NCBI GenBank assembly: GCA_947452415.1
Contig: CANGCT010000009.1
Span: forward strand, 1 to 43,595
Length of the DNA: 43,595 bases
Reading direction: 5' to 3'
Source: Flavobacteriaceae bacterium
Lineage (GTDB): Bacteria; Bacteroidota; Bacteroidia; Flavobacteriales; Flavobacteriaceae
The notes under the pieces are model-generated. The model searched no databases. It was not told the DNA's origin and saw nothing but the letters and a program-made list of their open reading frames with translations. Both the position numbers and the translations under genes were made by a program. This document shows, piece after piece, positions 31,394 to 40,518 of the stretch (the stretch's first letter is position 1; every line of letters begins with the position of its first letter).

Positions 31394-31990
31394 TTATTTT
31401 CGAATAATCTTAACTTGATTATTTAAAGATAATTTTATTATTGTAGATGGATTTTTACAAACTTTATCGTGATGCAAATTTACTACATAGTCTACACCTT
31501 TTATAATTTCAGGGGAAATTTCTTTAAAAGTTTTTGGTGCAAACATACCAGAAATATTGGCTGAAGTTGAAACTAAAGGTCGTTTCATGCGTTCCATCAG
31601 TTTGAAACAAAAAGGTTCTTTTACAATTCTTACGCCAAGAGTTTTATCTTCAGCTATTAAATTGGCAGCCACATTTCTTGGATTATCCAATATTAAGGTG
31701 GTTGCTTTTTGCTTCTCTAGTTCATCATCATTTGGATTCGATAAATCCCAAATTTCCCAGGCTAAATCCGGTATTTCCTTAAAAACATTGTACATCATTT
31801 TGTCACCATTCATTAGCACAATCATACTTTTAGAATCGGAACGCTGTTTTAAGGCGTAAATTTTGGCAACAGCCTCTTCATTAGTTGCATCGCAACCAAT
31901 TCCCCATACGGTATCCGTTGGATAAAGAATAATTCCGCCATTTTTTATGACTTCGTAGGCATTGTGAACTTCGGTATTAATATCGCTCAT
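31394..31990 (-). CDS. tsaC: L-threonylcarbamoyladenylate synthase (TsaC/Sua5/YrdC family)
   Basis: 198 residues. YrdC fold motifs: GGIILYPTDTVWGIGCDA at about 17-34, IYALKQRSDSKSMIVL (KxRxxxK substrate loop), TLGVRIVKEPFC and PLVSTSANISG (S-x-S-A-N). It makes threonylcarbamoyl-AMP for the t6A37 modification of ANN-decoding tRNAs. Its ATG lies inside the end of the upstream methyltransferase gene (14-bp overlap), coupling a housekeeping gene to the edge of the glycan cluster. Confidence 0.94.
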   Translation of the reverse strand: MSDINTEVHNAYEVIKNGGIILYPTDTVWGIGCDATNEEAVAKIYALKQRSDSKSMIVLMNGDKMMYNVFKEIPDLAWEIWDLSNPNDDELEKQKATTLILDNPRNVAANLIAEDKTLGVRIVKEPFCFKLMERMKRPLVSTSANISGMFAPKTFKEISPEIIKGVDYVVNLHHDKVCKNPSTIIKLSLNNQVKIIRK

Positions 31991-32804
31991 CAGTAGTGTT
32001 TAATAAACTTTTTATGTGATCAAAATCTTTTTGAAGTAGAGATTCTCTGTTGATATTAAATTCTTTAATTTTCTTTTTTATCAAACCAAATAAGTATTTC
32101 TTTTTATTTTTACCTTTTAAAGCATAATTAATTTGCTCTTTATCAAAAGTTTTATTGGTAAAAAGGTGAATATTATTATTTTTATAATAATAATTTTTCC
32201 CAAATTTTTCTGCAATAATTTCCATTGATTTTCTTGAATAAAAAGCAATATGTTGACCGGTTTCTTGAGCAATATACCACCAATTTTCTGCTTCTGAATT
32301 AGATTCCGGGATTAATTCTGTTGAAAAAATTGCATTTTCAGAATAATTCAAAATGGTTTCAATTTCCTTTATCGGATTTTGTAAATGTTCTAATACCTCA
32401 AATGCTGTTACTAAATCAAACTTTTTTATTTCTATGTCAGTAATATCAAAATGTTTGGCAAATAGATTCTCGCAATAAACATCTTGTCTATAAAAATCAT
32501 AACCTTTATCTCTCATTAATCTAACAAAATTGCCATAACCTCCAGCAAAATCAAGCATTATTGTAGCATCAATAAAACAACAATCAATAATTTTAGATAT
32601 TTCGTCAACTAAAAAATTGTTTCTGTATAGCAACCCGATATCGAGGGATGTTATTGCACTACCATAAGCTTCTTTCAACCAAATAGGTTCATCGGTTTGT
32701 ATAAAAGAACATGAGACACATTTATAATAATTTGATTTATATTTTTGCAAAATAATTTTGTCAAAAATTTTTTCTGAAACACCGTTGCATATTTTACAAT
32801 TCAT
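31977..32804 (-). CDS. Class I SAM-dependent methyltransferase with N-terminal zinc-finger-like cysteines
   Basis: 275 residues. Cys3, Cys6, Cys29 and Cys32 (two CxxC pairs) form a small putative zinc site, seen in sugar C-methyltransferase-like and related enzymes of glycan clusters. SAM-binding segment IMLDFAGGYGNFVRLMRDKG at about 82-101, and FDLVTAFEVLEHLQNPIKEI matches methyltransferase motif II/III. WWYIAQETGQHIAFYSRKSM is a typical C-terminal feature of these glycan methyltransferases. Likely modifies a sugar or lipid-linked glycan. Divergent from the glycosyltransferase operon starting at 32883. Confidence 0.85.
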   Translation of the reverse strand: MNCKICNGVSEKIFDKIILQKYKSNYYKCVSCSFIQTDEPIWLKEAYGSAITSLDIGLLYRNNFLVDEISKIIDCCFIDATIMLDFAGGYGNFVRLMRDKGYDFYRQDVYCENLFAKHFDITDIEIKKFDLVTAFEVLEHLQNPIKEIETILNYSENAIFSTELIPESNSEAENWWYIAQETGQHIAFYSRKSMEIIAEKFGKNYYYKNNNIHLFTNKTFDKEQINYALKGKNKKKYLFGLIKKKIKEFNINRESLLQKDFDHIKSLLNTTDERY

Positions 32805-32824
32805 TATTTTTTAATTTTATATTA

Positions 32825-32832
32825 TATCTTTG
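32825..32832 (+). promoter_or_regulatory. -7 element of the first glycosyltransferase operon
   Basis: TATCTTTG, exact consensus, in the divergent gap between the methyltransferase and GT4 genes; leader of about 45 nt. Confidence 0.6.
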
Positions 32833-32882
32833 CTTCGAAGAGCTTTGCAAATTAATGCAAAATAAGTTAATTATTTATTGTA

Positions 32883-34007
32883 ATGAGATTACTTTTAGAA
32901 CCACAAATATTTAATAATCAAAAATTCGGTGGTATTTCAAGATATTACACTGAAATTTTTTCATTTTTATTAAATGAAAAAGGAGTTGAGTTTGATATTC
33001 CGCTTTATTATACAAATAATATATATTTTAACGAAAGTAATTTAATAAGCCCTACCCAAAAAAGAGTTCTATTTCTAGTCCGTTTTCTTACTTCTATGGG
33101 AATTAGTTTGAGAGGAAAAATCAATAAAAAAAATTATAATAAGTCAACTAGGGCCTTACGAAATAAAGATTATGATTTAGTTATTCCAACTTATTTTGAC
33201 ACCTATTTTTTAAATTTCATTGATAATAAACCGTTTGTATTGACTGTTTATGATATGATTCATGAATTATATCCGCAGTTTTTTGAGAATGGGGAGGAAA
33301 TAATTAATAATAAAAAAATATTAATTCAAAAAGCTACCAAAATCATAGCCGTTTCTAATAATACAAAAAGTGATATATTAAAGTTTTACCCACACGTTGA
33401 TTCCTCAACAATAGAAGTTATTTATCATGGTAATTCTATTGAAATAAACAATAATGTAAAATTGAATTTACCTGAAAAATATATTTTATTTGTAGGAATT
33501 AGATCATTTTATAAAAACTTCATTTTTTTTATAAACTCAATAAAAGAGCTGTTACTTTCGGATGAAAATTTATATGTTGTTTGTGCGGGAGGAGGTAAAT
33601 TCAATGATGAAGAAATAATTTTCATTAATGAGTTAGGTTTGAATAATCAAGTTATTTATTATCATTTTAAGGAAGATGAATTAGGATTAATTTACAGTAA
33701 TGCAAAGTGTTTTGTATTCCCTTCGGAATATGAAGGATTTGGAATACCCATTCTTGAAGCAATGTCTTGTGGTTGCCCAGTAATATTAACAAACAACAGT
33801 TCATTCCCTGAAGTTGCTGGTGAAGCGGGAATATTTTTTGAATTGAATGATGAGAACGATTTAAAAAACAAAGTTACTAGTGTGATTAATGATGAAACTC
33901 TTGCAAATTTGTATTCTCAAAAAGGAATGGAACATGTTAAAAAATTTACTTGGGAAATTGCAACGAAACAATGTATGGAAATATATACTAAAGCAATAAA
34001 TTATTAA
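32883..34007 (+). CDS. Glycosyltransferase family 4
   Basis: 374 residues, GT-B fold. N-terminal acceptor domain begins [20 protein letters not shown] (GGISRY is typical of GT4 enzymes); the C-terminal donor domain has [12 protein letters not shown] at about 201-212 and the retaining E-x7-E motif in [20 protein letters not shown] at 282-301. Transfers an activated sugar onto a growing surface glycan at the cytoplasmic face of the inner membrane. First gene of a five-gene plus-strand operon with gaps of 3 to 9 bp and one 4-bp overlap. Sequence is markedly AT-rich compared with upstream housekeeping genes. Confidence 0.92.
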   Translation: MRLLLEPQIFNNQKFGGISRYYTEIFSFLLNEKGVEFDIPLYYTNNIYFNESNLISPTQKRVLFLVRFLTSMGISLRGKINKKNYNKSTRALRNKDYDLVIPTYFDTYFLNFIDNKPFVLTVYDMIHELYPQFFENGEEIINNKKILIQKATKIIAVSNNTKSDILKFYPHVDSSTIEVIYHGNSIEINNNVKLNLPEKYILFVGIRSFYKNFIFFINSIKELLLSDENLYVVCAGGGKFNDEEIIFINELGLNNQVIYYHFKEDELGLIYSNAKCFVFPSEYEGFGIPILEAMSCGCPVILTNNSSFPEVAGEAGIFFELNDENDLKNKVTSVINDETLANLYSQKGMEHVKKFTWEIATKQCMEIYTKAINY

Positions 34008-34010
34008 TAA

Positions 34011-34949
34011 ATGAACGAAATCATATATACTACAAAATCACCAGTTTTATTTTTAATTTTTAACAGACCAGATGTTACTTCTTTAGTTTTTGAAGAAATT
34101 AGAAAGGTTAAGCCTAATAAATTATATATTGCAGCAGATGGACCTCGAACTTTTGTTGAAGATGAAATAATTCTTTGTAATGAAACTAGAAAAATAATTT
34201 CTGCTATTGATTGGGATTGTGAAGTTAAAACTCTTTTTAGAGAAAATAATCTTGGTTGTAAATATGCAGTTTCGTCTGCAATAAATTGGTTTTTTGAACA
34301 AGAAGAAGAAGGAATAATATTGGAGGATGATTGCTTGCCTAACTATGATTTTTTTAGATTTTGTGATGAAATGCTACTTAAATATAGACTTGATAATAGA
34401 ATAAGATTTATTACAGGAAGTAATTTTCAAAAGGGCACTAAGCATTCTAATAGTAGTTATTATTTTTCTAACTTAACACACGTTTGGGGTTGGGCTAGTT
34501 GGAGAACAGCTTGGAAAGATTATGATGTTGAATTAGAAAATTATAAAGAATTAGATCATTATAAACTATTTTTTGATATTTTTAATAATACTTTTATAGC
34601 TAATGATTGGAAAGAAATTATAGAAAAATTATATAATAATGAAATAAATACATGGGATTATCAATGGACGATTACCAATATGTTTAATAATGGATTGTCA
34701 ATAATACCTAATGTTAATTTGATTTCAAATATTGGATTTGGAAACAATGCAACACATACCTTTAATAACAATGGGTTTGATACATTACCCTATGGAAAAC
34801 TGGATGATGTATTAGTTCATCCAACCATTTTTTTGCCTTCAAAAGAGGCCGATTTATTTGTTTTAAAAACAGAGCATAATATTCAGTACAGAACTAAAAG
34901 AGCTAAAAAGGAACGAGTAAAAAAGTGGTTAAAATTTTGGAAAAAATAA
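34011..34949 (+). CDS. GT-A fold glycosyltransferase (HlpA-like, GT2-related)
   Basis: 312 residues. SPVLFLIFNRPDVTSLVFEE at the N-terminus, LYIAADGPR at 38-46 and IILEDDCLPNYDFF at about 102-115, whose EDD is the metal/nucleotide-sugar DxD-like site. HVWGWASWRTAWKDYD is a further family-specific block. This family is often labelled hemolytic protein HlpA-like or nucleotide-diphospho-sugar transferase. Donor and acceptor unknown. Starts 3 bp after the GT4 gene. The C-terminus is very basic (KRAKKERVKKWLKFWKK), suggesting membrane surface contact. Confidence 0.85.
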   Translation: MNEIIYTTKSPVLFLIFNRPDVTSLVFEEIRKVKPNKLYIAADGPRTFVEDEIILCNETRKIISAIDWDCEVKTLFRENNLGCKYAVSSAINWFFEQEEEGIILEDDCLPNYDFFRFCDEMLLKYRLDNRIRFITGSNFQKGTKHSNSSYYFSNLTHVWGWASWRTAWKDYDVELENYKELDHYKLFFDIFNNTFIANDWKEIIEKLYNNEINTWDYQWTITNMFNNGLSIIPNVNLISNIGFGNNATHTFNNNGFDTLPYGKLDDVLVHPTIFLPSKEADLFVLKTEHNIQYRTKRAKKERVKKWLKFWKK

Positions 34950-34958
34950 ATCTTAGTA

Positions 34959-35774
34959 ATGAATAAATTATCTATAATAACAATAAATTATAACGATAAA
35001 AAAGGATTGATTAAAACTTTTGAAACCGTAAAAAATCAAACTTGTAATGAGTTTGAGTATATTGTAATTGACGGAGGTAGTACTGATGGAAGTTTTGATG
35101 AAATTGAACTTAATAAATCGTTTATTAATTATTCTATAAGTGAACCAGATAAAGGCATTTATAATGCTATGAACAAAGGCATCCATGTTGCAAAAGGGGA
35201 TTATTTGTTGTTTTTAAATAGTGGCGACACTCTTTTTAGTAATAAAACAATAGAAAATGTTATAAAAAAACTAGATGGCACTAGGGATGTGTTTTATGGA
35301 AATGCTATTTTTATTAATGATTTAGTAGAAGAAATTGTTACTTATCCTGAAAAGCTAACCTTTCATTTTTTTACCTATAATAGTCTTTGTCATCAGGCAA
35401 CATTTATAAAAAAATCCCTATTTGAATCAACTTTTTATTATAATGAAGATTTAAAAATAATTGCCGATTGGGAATTTATAATATATTCCGTTTGTATAAA
35501 AAATTGTTCCTATAAGCACATAGATGAATTTATATGTTATTATGATTTTGAAGGAATATCATCTAATTCAAATTCAAAAGAAGCCATTCAAAAAGAAACA
35601 GATTTAGTAATGAAGAAATATTTTTCTGCATTTATTGATGATTACAAAAATTTGGAAGATGTTGTTTCTAAAAGAGTTAGAAATATATTATATATAAAAC
35701 AATTTCCTTTGGCTTGGAAAATTTTAAAAGGAGTATCAAATATTATTCTATTATTTTTACCTAAGAAAATATGA
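34959..35774 (+). CDS. Glycosyltransferase family 2
   Basis: 271 residues, GT-A fold. LSIITINYND at 4-13, VIDGGSTDGS at 36-45, EPDKGIYNAMNKGIHVAKGD at 62-81 and the DxD-type LNSGD at 86-90 place it with the WcaA-like 'GIYDAMNKGi' subgroup used in colanic-acid and O-antigen clusters. ADWEF near residue 168 is the likely catalytic acidic motif (D-W-x-x). It overlaps the next gene by 4 bp (ATGA), so translation is coupled. Confidence 0.92.
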   Translation: MNKLSIITINYNDKKGLIKTFETVKNQTCNEFEYIVIDGGSTDGSFDEIELNKSFINYSISEPDKGIYNAMNKGIHVAKGDYLLFLNSGDTLFSNKTIENVIKKLDGTRDVFYGNAIFINDLVEEIVTYPEKLTFHFFTYNSLCHQATFIKKSLFESTFYYNEDLKIIADWEFIIYSVCIKNCSYKHIDEFICYYDFEGISSNSNSKEAIQKETDLVMKKYFSAFIDDYKNLEDVVSKRVRNILYIKQFPLAWKILKGVSNIILLFLPKKI

Positions 35775-36913
35775 AAATTCTTTATTTCTATCCCGAAAAT
35801 CCATTATTGTTATCACAAGGAAATCATGCTAGAGCTTTAGCACTTCTTCATTATTTTCAAGATAGAAATATTGAAGTGGATTTTGTTTCAGAAAATTTTA
35901 ACGATAAAAATACGTTATTAAAAAACGAACAATTAATTAGTGAAAAATTAGTTGCAAATCATTTTTTTATTAGAAAATTCGAAAAGAATAAAAGCAAATT
36001 AAAATATTTTTTTAGATATTCTTTATTAAATAAAATATTTAGAAAGCTTAAAAGATTTAATAATGTGATGCCTGGCCAACAAAATGATTTTAATGAAATA
36101 TTAAAGAAAAACTCTTATGATTTTATTGTAATATCTTATGCGTCTTGGGCATCTTTAATATATAAAAACAAACATTTGAAAAATGCTAAATTAGTTGTTG
36201 ATACCCATGATTTTTTAACATCACAATTTAAAAATTCTAAGAATTTTAAATTAGGAAAATTCTTTTCAACTGAAATTAAATTATTGCAATTGTTTGACAA
36301 AATTATTGTGATTTCTACTGAAGAAAAATATTTATTTTCACAATTTTTGAATAATGAAGTTGAAATAATTTCTCATCCTTTAGTGAGTAATCATTTTCAA
36401 AGTATTAATAAAGAATATGATATTATTTATATTGCTAGTAATAATACGCACAATGTAACGGGTGTTAAATGGTTTTTTAATAATGTATATCCATTACTAA
36501 ATAAATCTATGAAAATTATGGTTATTGGAGGGATATGCAAAGAAATTTCTGAATATGAAAATGTCACCAAAATTGATTTTGCAGCAAATCTATACAATTA
36601 TTACACCAATTCTAAAATAGCAATTTGTCCTATGTTTTCTGGCACAGGATTGAAAATTAAAGTTATTGAAGCAATGTCTTTTGGATTACCAATTGTTTGT
36701 AACGAGAGAGCAGTAGATGGTCTTTTAAATAAAACAAATAATGGTTGCTTAGTTACGAATGATAAACAAGAGTTTGCTGATTATATTCATAAATTGTTAG
36801 TCGATGAGGATTTTTATTCAGAAATTTCCTTTCAATCAAAAAAGTATTTTACTGATAACAATGATATACAATCAACCTATAAAAGTATAGATAAAATATT
36901 TAATTTCAATTAA
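35771..36913 (+). CDS. Glycosyltransferase, GT-B fold (GT4/GT1-like)
   Basis: 380 residues. Starts MKILYFYPENPLLLSQGNHARALALLHYF, a 'G--- R----L' acceptor-domain start; VVDTHDFL, then IIVISTEEKYLF linker, and a C-terminal donor domain with KIAICPMFSGTGLKIKVIEAMSFGLPIVC, where GTGLKIKVIEAM is the donor-phosphate/ribose-binding signature. Overlaps the previous gene by 4 bp. Member of the same operon; sugar specificity unknown. Confidence 0.88.
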   Translation: MKILYFYPENPLLLSQGNHARALALLHYFQDRNIEVDFVSENFNDKNTLLKNEQLISEKLVANHFFIRKFEKNKSKLKYFFRYSLLNKIFRKLKRFNNVMPGQQNDFNEILKKNSYDFIVISYASWASLIYKNKHLKNAKLVVDTHDFLTSQFKNSKNFKLGKFFSTEIKLLQLFDKIIVISTEEKYLFSQFLNNEVEIISHPLVSNHFQSINKEYDIIYIASNNTHNVTGVKWFFNNVYPLLNKSMKIMVIGGICKEISEYENVTKIDFAANLYNYYTNSKIAICPMFSGTGLKIKVIEAMSFGLPIVCNERAVDGLLNKTNNGCLVTNDKQEFADYIHKLLVDEDFYSEISFQSKKYFTDNNDIQSTYKSIDKIFNFN

Positions 36914-36921
36914 TAAAAAAA

Positions 36922-37851
36922 ATGGGAATAAATGTTAAAGATGTAGTTTCTGAATTCAAGAAATTTTGGTTAAAAAGAGTAAACAAGCCAAAATATTTTG
37001 AATATAAATTACAATTAAAAGATGAAAATATTATTCACCGGTTTGATGAAAATTTTCAAAATAATTTGAGATTAATTTCTAAAGTAATCTCAGAAAAAAA
37101 AGAAATTAATTTTAATCATTCAGGTCATTTAGGTGATTTAGTTTATGCGCTAGCTGTTATTAAAGAAATTTCAAAAATACACACTTGTAATTTATTCATT
37201 ACTATTAATAAAACTATAGGTAGAAATTACCATAAACATCCTACAGGGAATGTTATGATTACAGAACGTTCTTATTTGATGATGGAACCTTTTCTTGTAT
37301 CGCAATCTTATATAAATAATGTTACTATTTACAATAATAATCCAATTGATATTGATTTAGATTTGTTTAGAGATTTACCTTTTAAAATGGAATTTCATTC
37401 TATAAGATGGTATTATCATCTTGTTGGAATTCAGATTGATATGAGTTTGCCCTTCCTAGAAATGGGAGCACACCCAATGATTAAAGACAAAATAGTTATA
37501 GTTCGGACTTTCAGAGGAAGAAACCCAATAATTAATTATTCTTTTTTGAAAAAATATAATAATTTATTGTTTTTAGGTACTAAAGCAGAATATGAAGAAT
37601 TTATTAAAGAAGTTCCCAATATTGAATTTTATGATGTTAAAGACTTTTTAGAAATGGCTCAAATAATTAAATCTTCAAAATTGTTTATATCCAATCAAAC
37701 CTTCTCATTTGCTATTGCTGAAGGTTTAAAAGTGAATAGAATATTGGAAGCCAACCCGTTTCTTCCTGTTGTTTTTCCAATCGGTGGTGAAGGATATGAT
37801 TTTTATTTTCAAGATCAATTCGAAAAATTATTTTCAAAACTTAATAGCTAA
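36922..37851 (+). CDS. Uncharacterised GT-B/GT9-like protein of the glycan cluster
   Basis: 309 residues, no signal peptide or membrane helix. NHSGHLGDLVYALAVI at about 65-80 resembles the G-x-x-G-D start of ADP-heptose-type GT-B enzymes, and LFISNQTFSFAIAEGLKVNRI at about 248-268 resembles the SN-T---H-A/E-l nucleotide-sugar site of GT9, but the classical GGT/H residues are not there. Function is probably glycosyl transfer onto the same glycan; assignment is weak. It is the last gene of the five-gene operon and ends 3 bp from the convergent GT2 gene. Confidence 0.6.
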   Translation: MGINVKDVVSEFKKFWLKRVNKPKYFEYKLQLKDENIIHRFDENFQNNLRLISKVISEKKEINFNHSGHLGDLVYALAVIKEISKIHTCNLFITINKTIGRNYHKHPTGNVMITERSYLMMEPFLVSQSYINNVTIYNNNPIDIDLDLFRDLPFKMEFHSIRWYYHLVGIQIDMSLPFLEMGAHPMIKDKIVIVRTFRGRNPIINYSFLKKYNNLLFLGTKAEYEEFIKEVPNIEFYDVKDFLEMAQIIKSSKLFISNQTFSFAIAEGLKVNRILEANPFLPVVFPIGGEGYDFYFQDQFEKLFSKLNS

Positions 37852-37854
37852 ATA

Positions 37855-38778
37855 TTAATCTAAGCGGATAACTTGCTTTGTTTTTAGTGATTTTGAAAGT
37901 GGTGCACCTGCCAAAAGAACTTTTAATAAATACCAATATTTTGGTTTGAAAATAGTACTGAAAACATAGTTTATTCTTAGATAATTCAATAAAAAATAAA
38001 ACGAAAGGAATCCATAATGTTTCCGTATTATATATAATAAAGAAATTTTAAGTTCGGTTTTAATAGTTATATTTTGAGGAGTACTGGCACCGTGGTAATG
38101 AATATATTTGGCTTCGGGAATCAAGTAACACGACTTGCCCATTTTTGCTAAACGAATGCAAAGGTCTGTTTCTTCATAATATAAAAAGATATTGGTGTCA
38201 AATCCTCCAACGGTATTAAAATCCTCGGTTCGAACCAACATGAAGCTACCTTGAACATAGTTTACTTTGACTGGATTAGTATATTCTAATTTCCGTTTTG
38301 GATATTTATTTGGGTTTATTTTTTCTAGAAAATCACGCCCAAATATTTCTTTAGATAAGGAAGCGAAATGATCAAAAGCAACCATTTGTTTTCCTGTTTC
38401 AGAATAGGATTGGCCACCGACCATTGCAATGGAGTTGTCTTTTTCTATGGCAGTTTTTAATATAGATAAGCAGTCGTTTAAAAAAACAGTATCGTTATTT
38501 ACAAAGGCAATATACTTGGCATTTGCAAAATGAAAACCTGACATGTTTCCACCACCAAAACCAGTGTTGATTTTACTTCGAACTAGTTGTAAATTAGTAA
38601 AAGGATGTGAATTGCAAAAGCGTTTTAAAGCTAAATAATCTTCTTTTTGCGAACAATTATCAACTACAATAATTTGATGATTAAGAGATGGATTTGTCTT
38701 AGAAATAATGCTATTAATGCATTCATGAGTAAGTTTACTCGAATTGTAATTAATAATAATTGAGGCTATATCAAACAT
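37855..38778 (-). CDS. Glycosyltransferase family 2 (rhamnosyltransferase-like)
   Basis: 307 residues. SIIINYNSSKLTHECI at 6-21, QIIVVDNCSQKED at 35-47, KINTGFGGGNMSGFHFANAK at 69-88 and the DxD-like AFVNNDTVFL at 91-100; later VKVNYVQGSFMLVRTEDFNTVGGFD and FLYYEETDLCIRLAKMG, the conserved ED-x-D-L--R catalytic/acceptor block of WcaA/RfbN-like GT2 enzymes. A C-terminal hydrophobic stretch (FLSFYFLLNYLRINYVF) may anchor it. First of the minus-strand genes, converging with the GT operon. Confidence 0.92.
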   Translation of the reverse strand: MFDIASIIINYNSSKLTHECINSIISKTNPSLNHQIIVVDNCSQKEDYLALKRFCNSHPFTNLQLVRSKINTGFGGGNMSGFHFANAKYIAFVNNDTVFLNDCLSILKTAIEKDNSIAMVGGQSYSETGKQMVAFDHFASLSKEIFGRDFLEKINPNKYPKRKLEYTNPVKVNYVQGSFMLVRTEDFNTVGGFDTNIFLYYEETDLCIRLAKMGKSCYLIPEAKYIHYHGASTPQNITIKTELKISLLYIIRKHYGFLSFYFLLNYLRINYVFSTIFKPKYWYLLKVLLAGAPLSKSLKTKQVIRLD

Positions 38779-38790
38779 TCGAATATTTTT

Positions 38791-39561
38791 TTAATCAATT
38801 TTTCTATTCAACATCCAAAGTTGTAGGTACCTTTTAAACACCGAAAAAGAGTGAATATACGCTAAAATAAATCCCTCTTTTCTATCTAATATTCCCAATC
38901 TAAAAAAATACTGCCATAAAAAACGGTAAATAGGTCTGAAAATAAGATGGTAAGCATTGGGTTTAACTTTTTTTCTATATAAATTTTCAGCTTGCAATTT
39001 GCTGTATAAATTTAGTTTATCATTGTAATTATCAAAATTTTTATAACTATGATGGTTTAGTGCATTTTTCAGAACGCTTATCATTCCGTTAGCTTTAACT
39101 TCTTCGTGGACTAAATTTCCATTGTATTTACAGAAGTTTTTATTAAAAAGGCGAATGGCTTTGTCATTTTGCCAACCACCAAATTGTATCTTCTTCCCCA
39201 TAAAAAAGAAGTTCCTTTTTACGAAAAAAGCTACTTTTGAACCAGGATTTAAGACTGTATTATTAATTTCTTGTTCTAATTCTTTCGTGATAATTTCATC
39301 CAAATCAAAAAACACAATCCAATCATTTTTAGCTTGACTGATGGCAAAATTTCTTTGTTCTGAAAAGTTTGTAAATTTTCTTTCAATTACCTGAACACCT
39401 AATTTCTTAGCAATTTCAATCGTTTTGTCCGTGCTTTGTGAATCTACAAAAATAATTTCATCAACAAAAGACAAACTTTGCACATATCTTTCAACGTTTT
39501 CTTCCTCATTAAAAGTAATTGCTAGGGCGCTTATTTTAGGGATAATGGTATTTTGTGACAT
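38791..39561 (-). CDS. GT2 glycosyltransferase, WaaE/KdtX-like, copy 1
   Basis: 256 residues. KISALAITFNEEENVERYVQ at 9-28, SLSFVDEIIFVDSQSTDKT at 29-47 and WIVFFDLDEII at 81-91 (DLDE as metal-binding DxD). This is the LOS core beta-1,4-glucosyltransferase WaaE/KdtX-like branch of GT2. It has the same length as the gene at 39659-40429 and aligns to it without gaps over at least the first 90 residues, so the two are tandem duplicates. A TATATTTG -7 element lies at 39583-39590 (minus). 12 bp separate it from the downstream GT2 gene. Confidence 0.92.
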   Translation of the reverse strand: MSQNTIIPKISALAITFNEEENVERYVQSLSFVDEIIFVDSQSTDKTIEIAKKLGVQVIERKFTNFSEQRNFAISQAKNDWIVFFDLDEIITKELEQEINNTVLNPGSKVAFFVKRNFFFMGKKIQFGGWQNDKAIRLFNKNFCKYNGNLVHEEVKANGMISVLKNALNHHSYKNFDNYNDKLNLYSKLQAENLYRKKVKPNAYHLIFRPIYRFLWQYFFRLGILDRKEGFILAYIHSFSVFKRYLQLWMLNRKID

Positions 39562-39582
39562 TTTATGGAATCAAAAAAAATA

Positions 39583-39590
39583 CAAATATA
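39583..39590 (-). promoter_or_regulatory. -7 element upstream of GT2 copy 1
   Basis: TATATTTG on the minus strand, exact consensus, in the 97-bp gap between the two duplicate GT2 genes; it gives copy 1 its own promoter. Confidence 0.5.
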
Positions 39591-39658
39591 ATATTTTTAA
39601 ATAACACTTTTAAATAATACATTAAATGTAGTCTAAATTGGCTTTTAAATAATAATAT

Positions 39659-40429
39659 TTACTTAATATTATTGTTTAATAACCAAAGCTCTAAATACCG
39701 TTTAAAAACAAAAAATGAATTCACTTTAGCAGAAAGAAATCCTTCTTTTCCGTCTAAAATACCTAATCTATAAAAATATTGCCAAAGAAAACGATAGGTA
39801 GGCTTTATTATAAAATGATATAAATTAGGTTTTGTTTTCTTTTCATATAGTTTGGATGCTTGTAGTTTGCAATAAAAATTTAATTTTCTACAATAATGGT
39901 CGAAATTTTTATAGCTAAGATGATCTACAGAATGTGCTAAAATTCCGATTGTACCTTCTGTTTTTATTTCTTCGTGCACTAAATTTCCATTATAAATACA
40001 GAAGTTTTTGTTGAACAATCTAATGGCTTTATCGTGTTGGAATCCTCCATGTTTTAGATGTTTATTGAATAGAAAAAAGTTGCGTTTTACATAAAATGCA
40101 ACATTTTCTCCGGGATTTGAAACTTTTTCTTGAATTTCAATCTGAATTTCTTCAGATATTATTTCATCCAAATCAAAGAAAATAATCCAATCATTCTTTG
40201 CTTGACTTATGGCATAATTTCGCTGACTAGAATAATCGTCAAATTTTCGTAGTAGGACTTTAGCACCCATTTCTTCTGCAATAGCAGTAGTCTTATCTGT
40301 ACTTTGTGAATCAATAAAAATTATTTCATCCACAAAGGATAAGCTTTCTATGTATCTTTTAACGTTAGATTCTTCATTGAGTGTGATAGCTAATGCCGTT
40401 ATTTTTGGCAATTTATTATTTTGAGGCAT
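39659..40429 (-). CDS. GT2 glycosyltransferase, WaaE/KdtX-like, copy 2
   Basis: 256 residues. KITALAITLNEESNVKRYIE at 9-28, SLSFVDEIIFIDSQSTDKT at 29-47 and WIIFFDLDEII at 81-91. Closely related to copy 1 throughout (ISQAKNDWI, KAIRLFNKNFC-YNGNLVHEE, YRFLWQYF-RLGILD-KEGF in both). Both copies keep the catalytic-type acidic residues, so both are probably active, perhaps adding successive sugars or using different acceptors. A third, more distant relative is at 41224-41961. Confidence 0.92.
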   Translation of the reverse strand: MPQNNKLPKITALAITLNEESNVKRYIESLSFVDEIIFIDSQSTDKTTAIAEEMGAKVLLRKFDDYSSQRNYAISQAKNDWIIFFDLDEIISEEIQIEIQEKVSNPGENVAFYVKRNFFLFNKHLKHGGFQHDKAIRLFNKNFCIYNGNLVHEEIKTEGTIGILAHSVDHLSYKNFDHYCRKLNFYCKLQASKLYEKKTKPNLYHFIIKPTYRFLWQYFYRLGILDGKEGFLSAKVNSFFVFKRYLELWLLNNNIK

Positions 40430-40518
40430 CGAAATTATATTACTTTTAGCGAAATTATTACTTTTACCATTCTATTATCCCAACTATTTGTTAACCTTGA
40501 CTTAATTCCTATTAAAAT

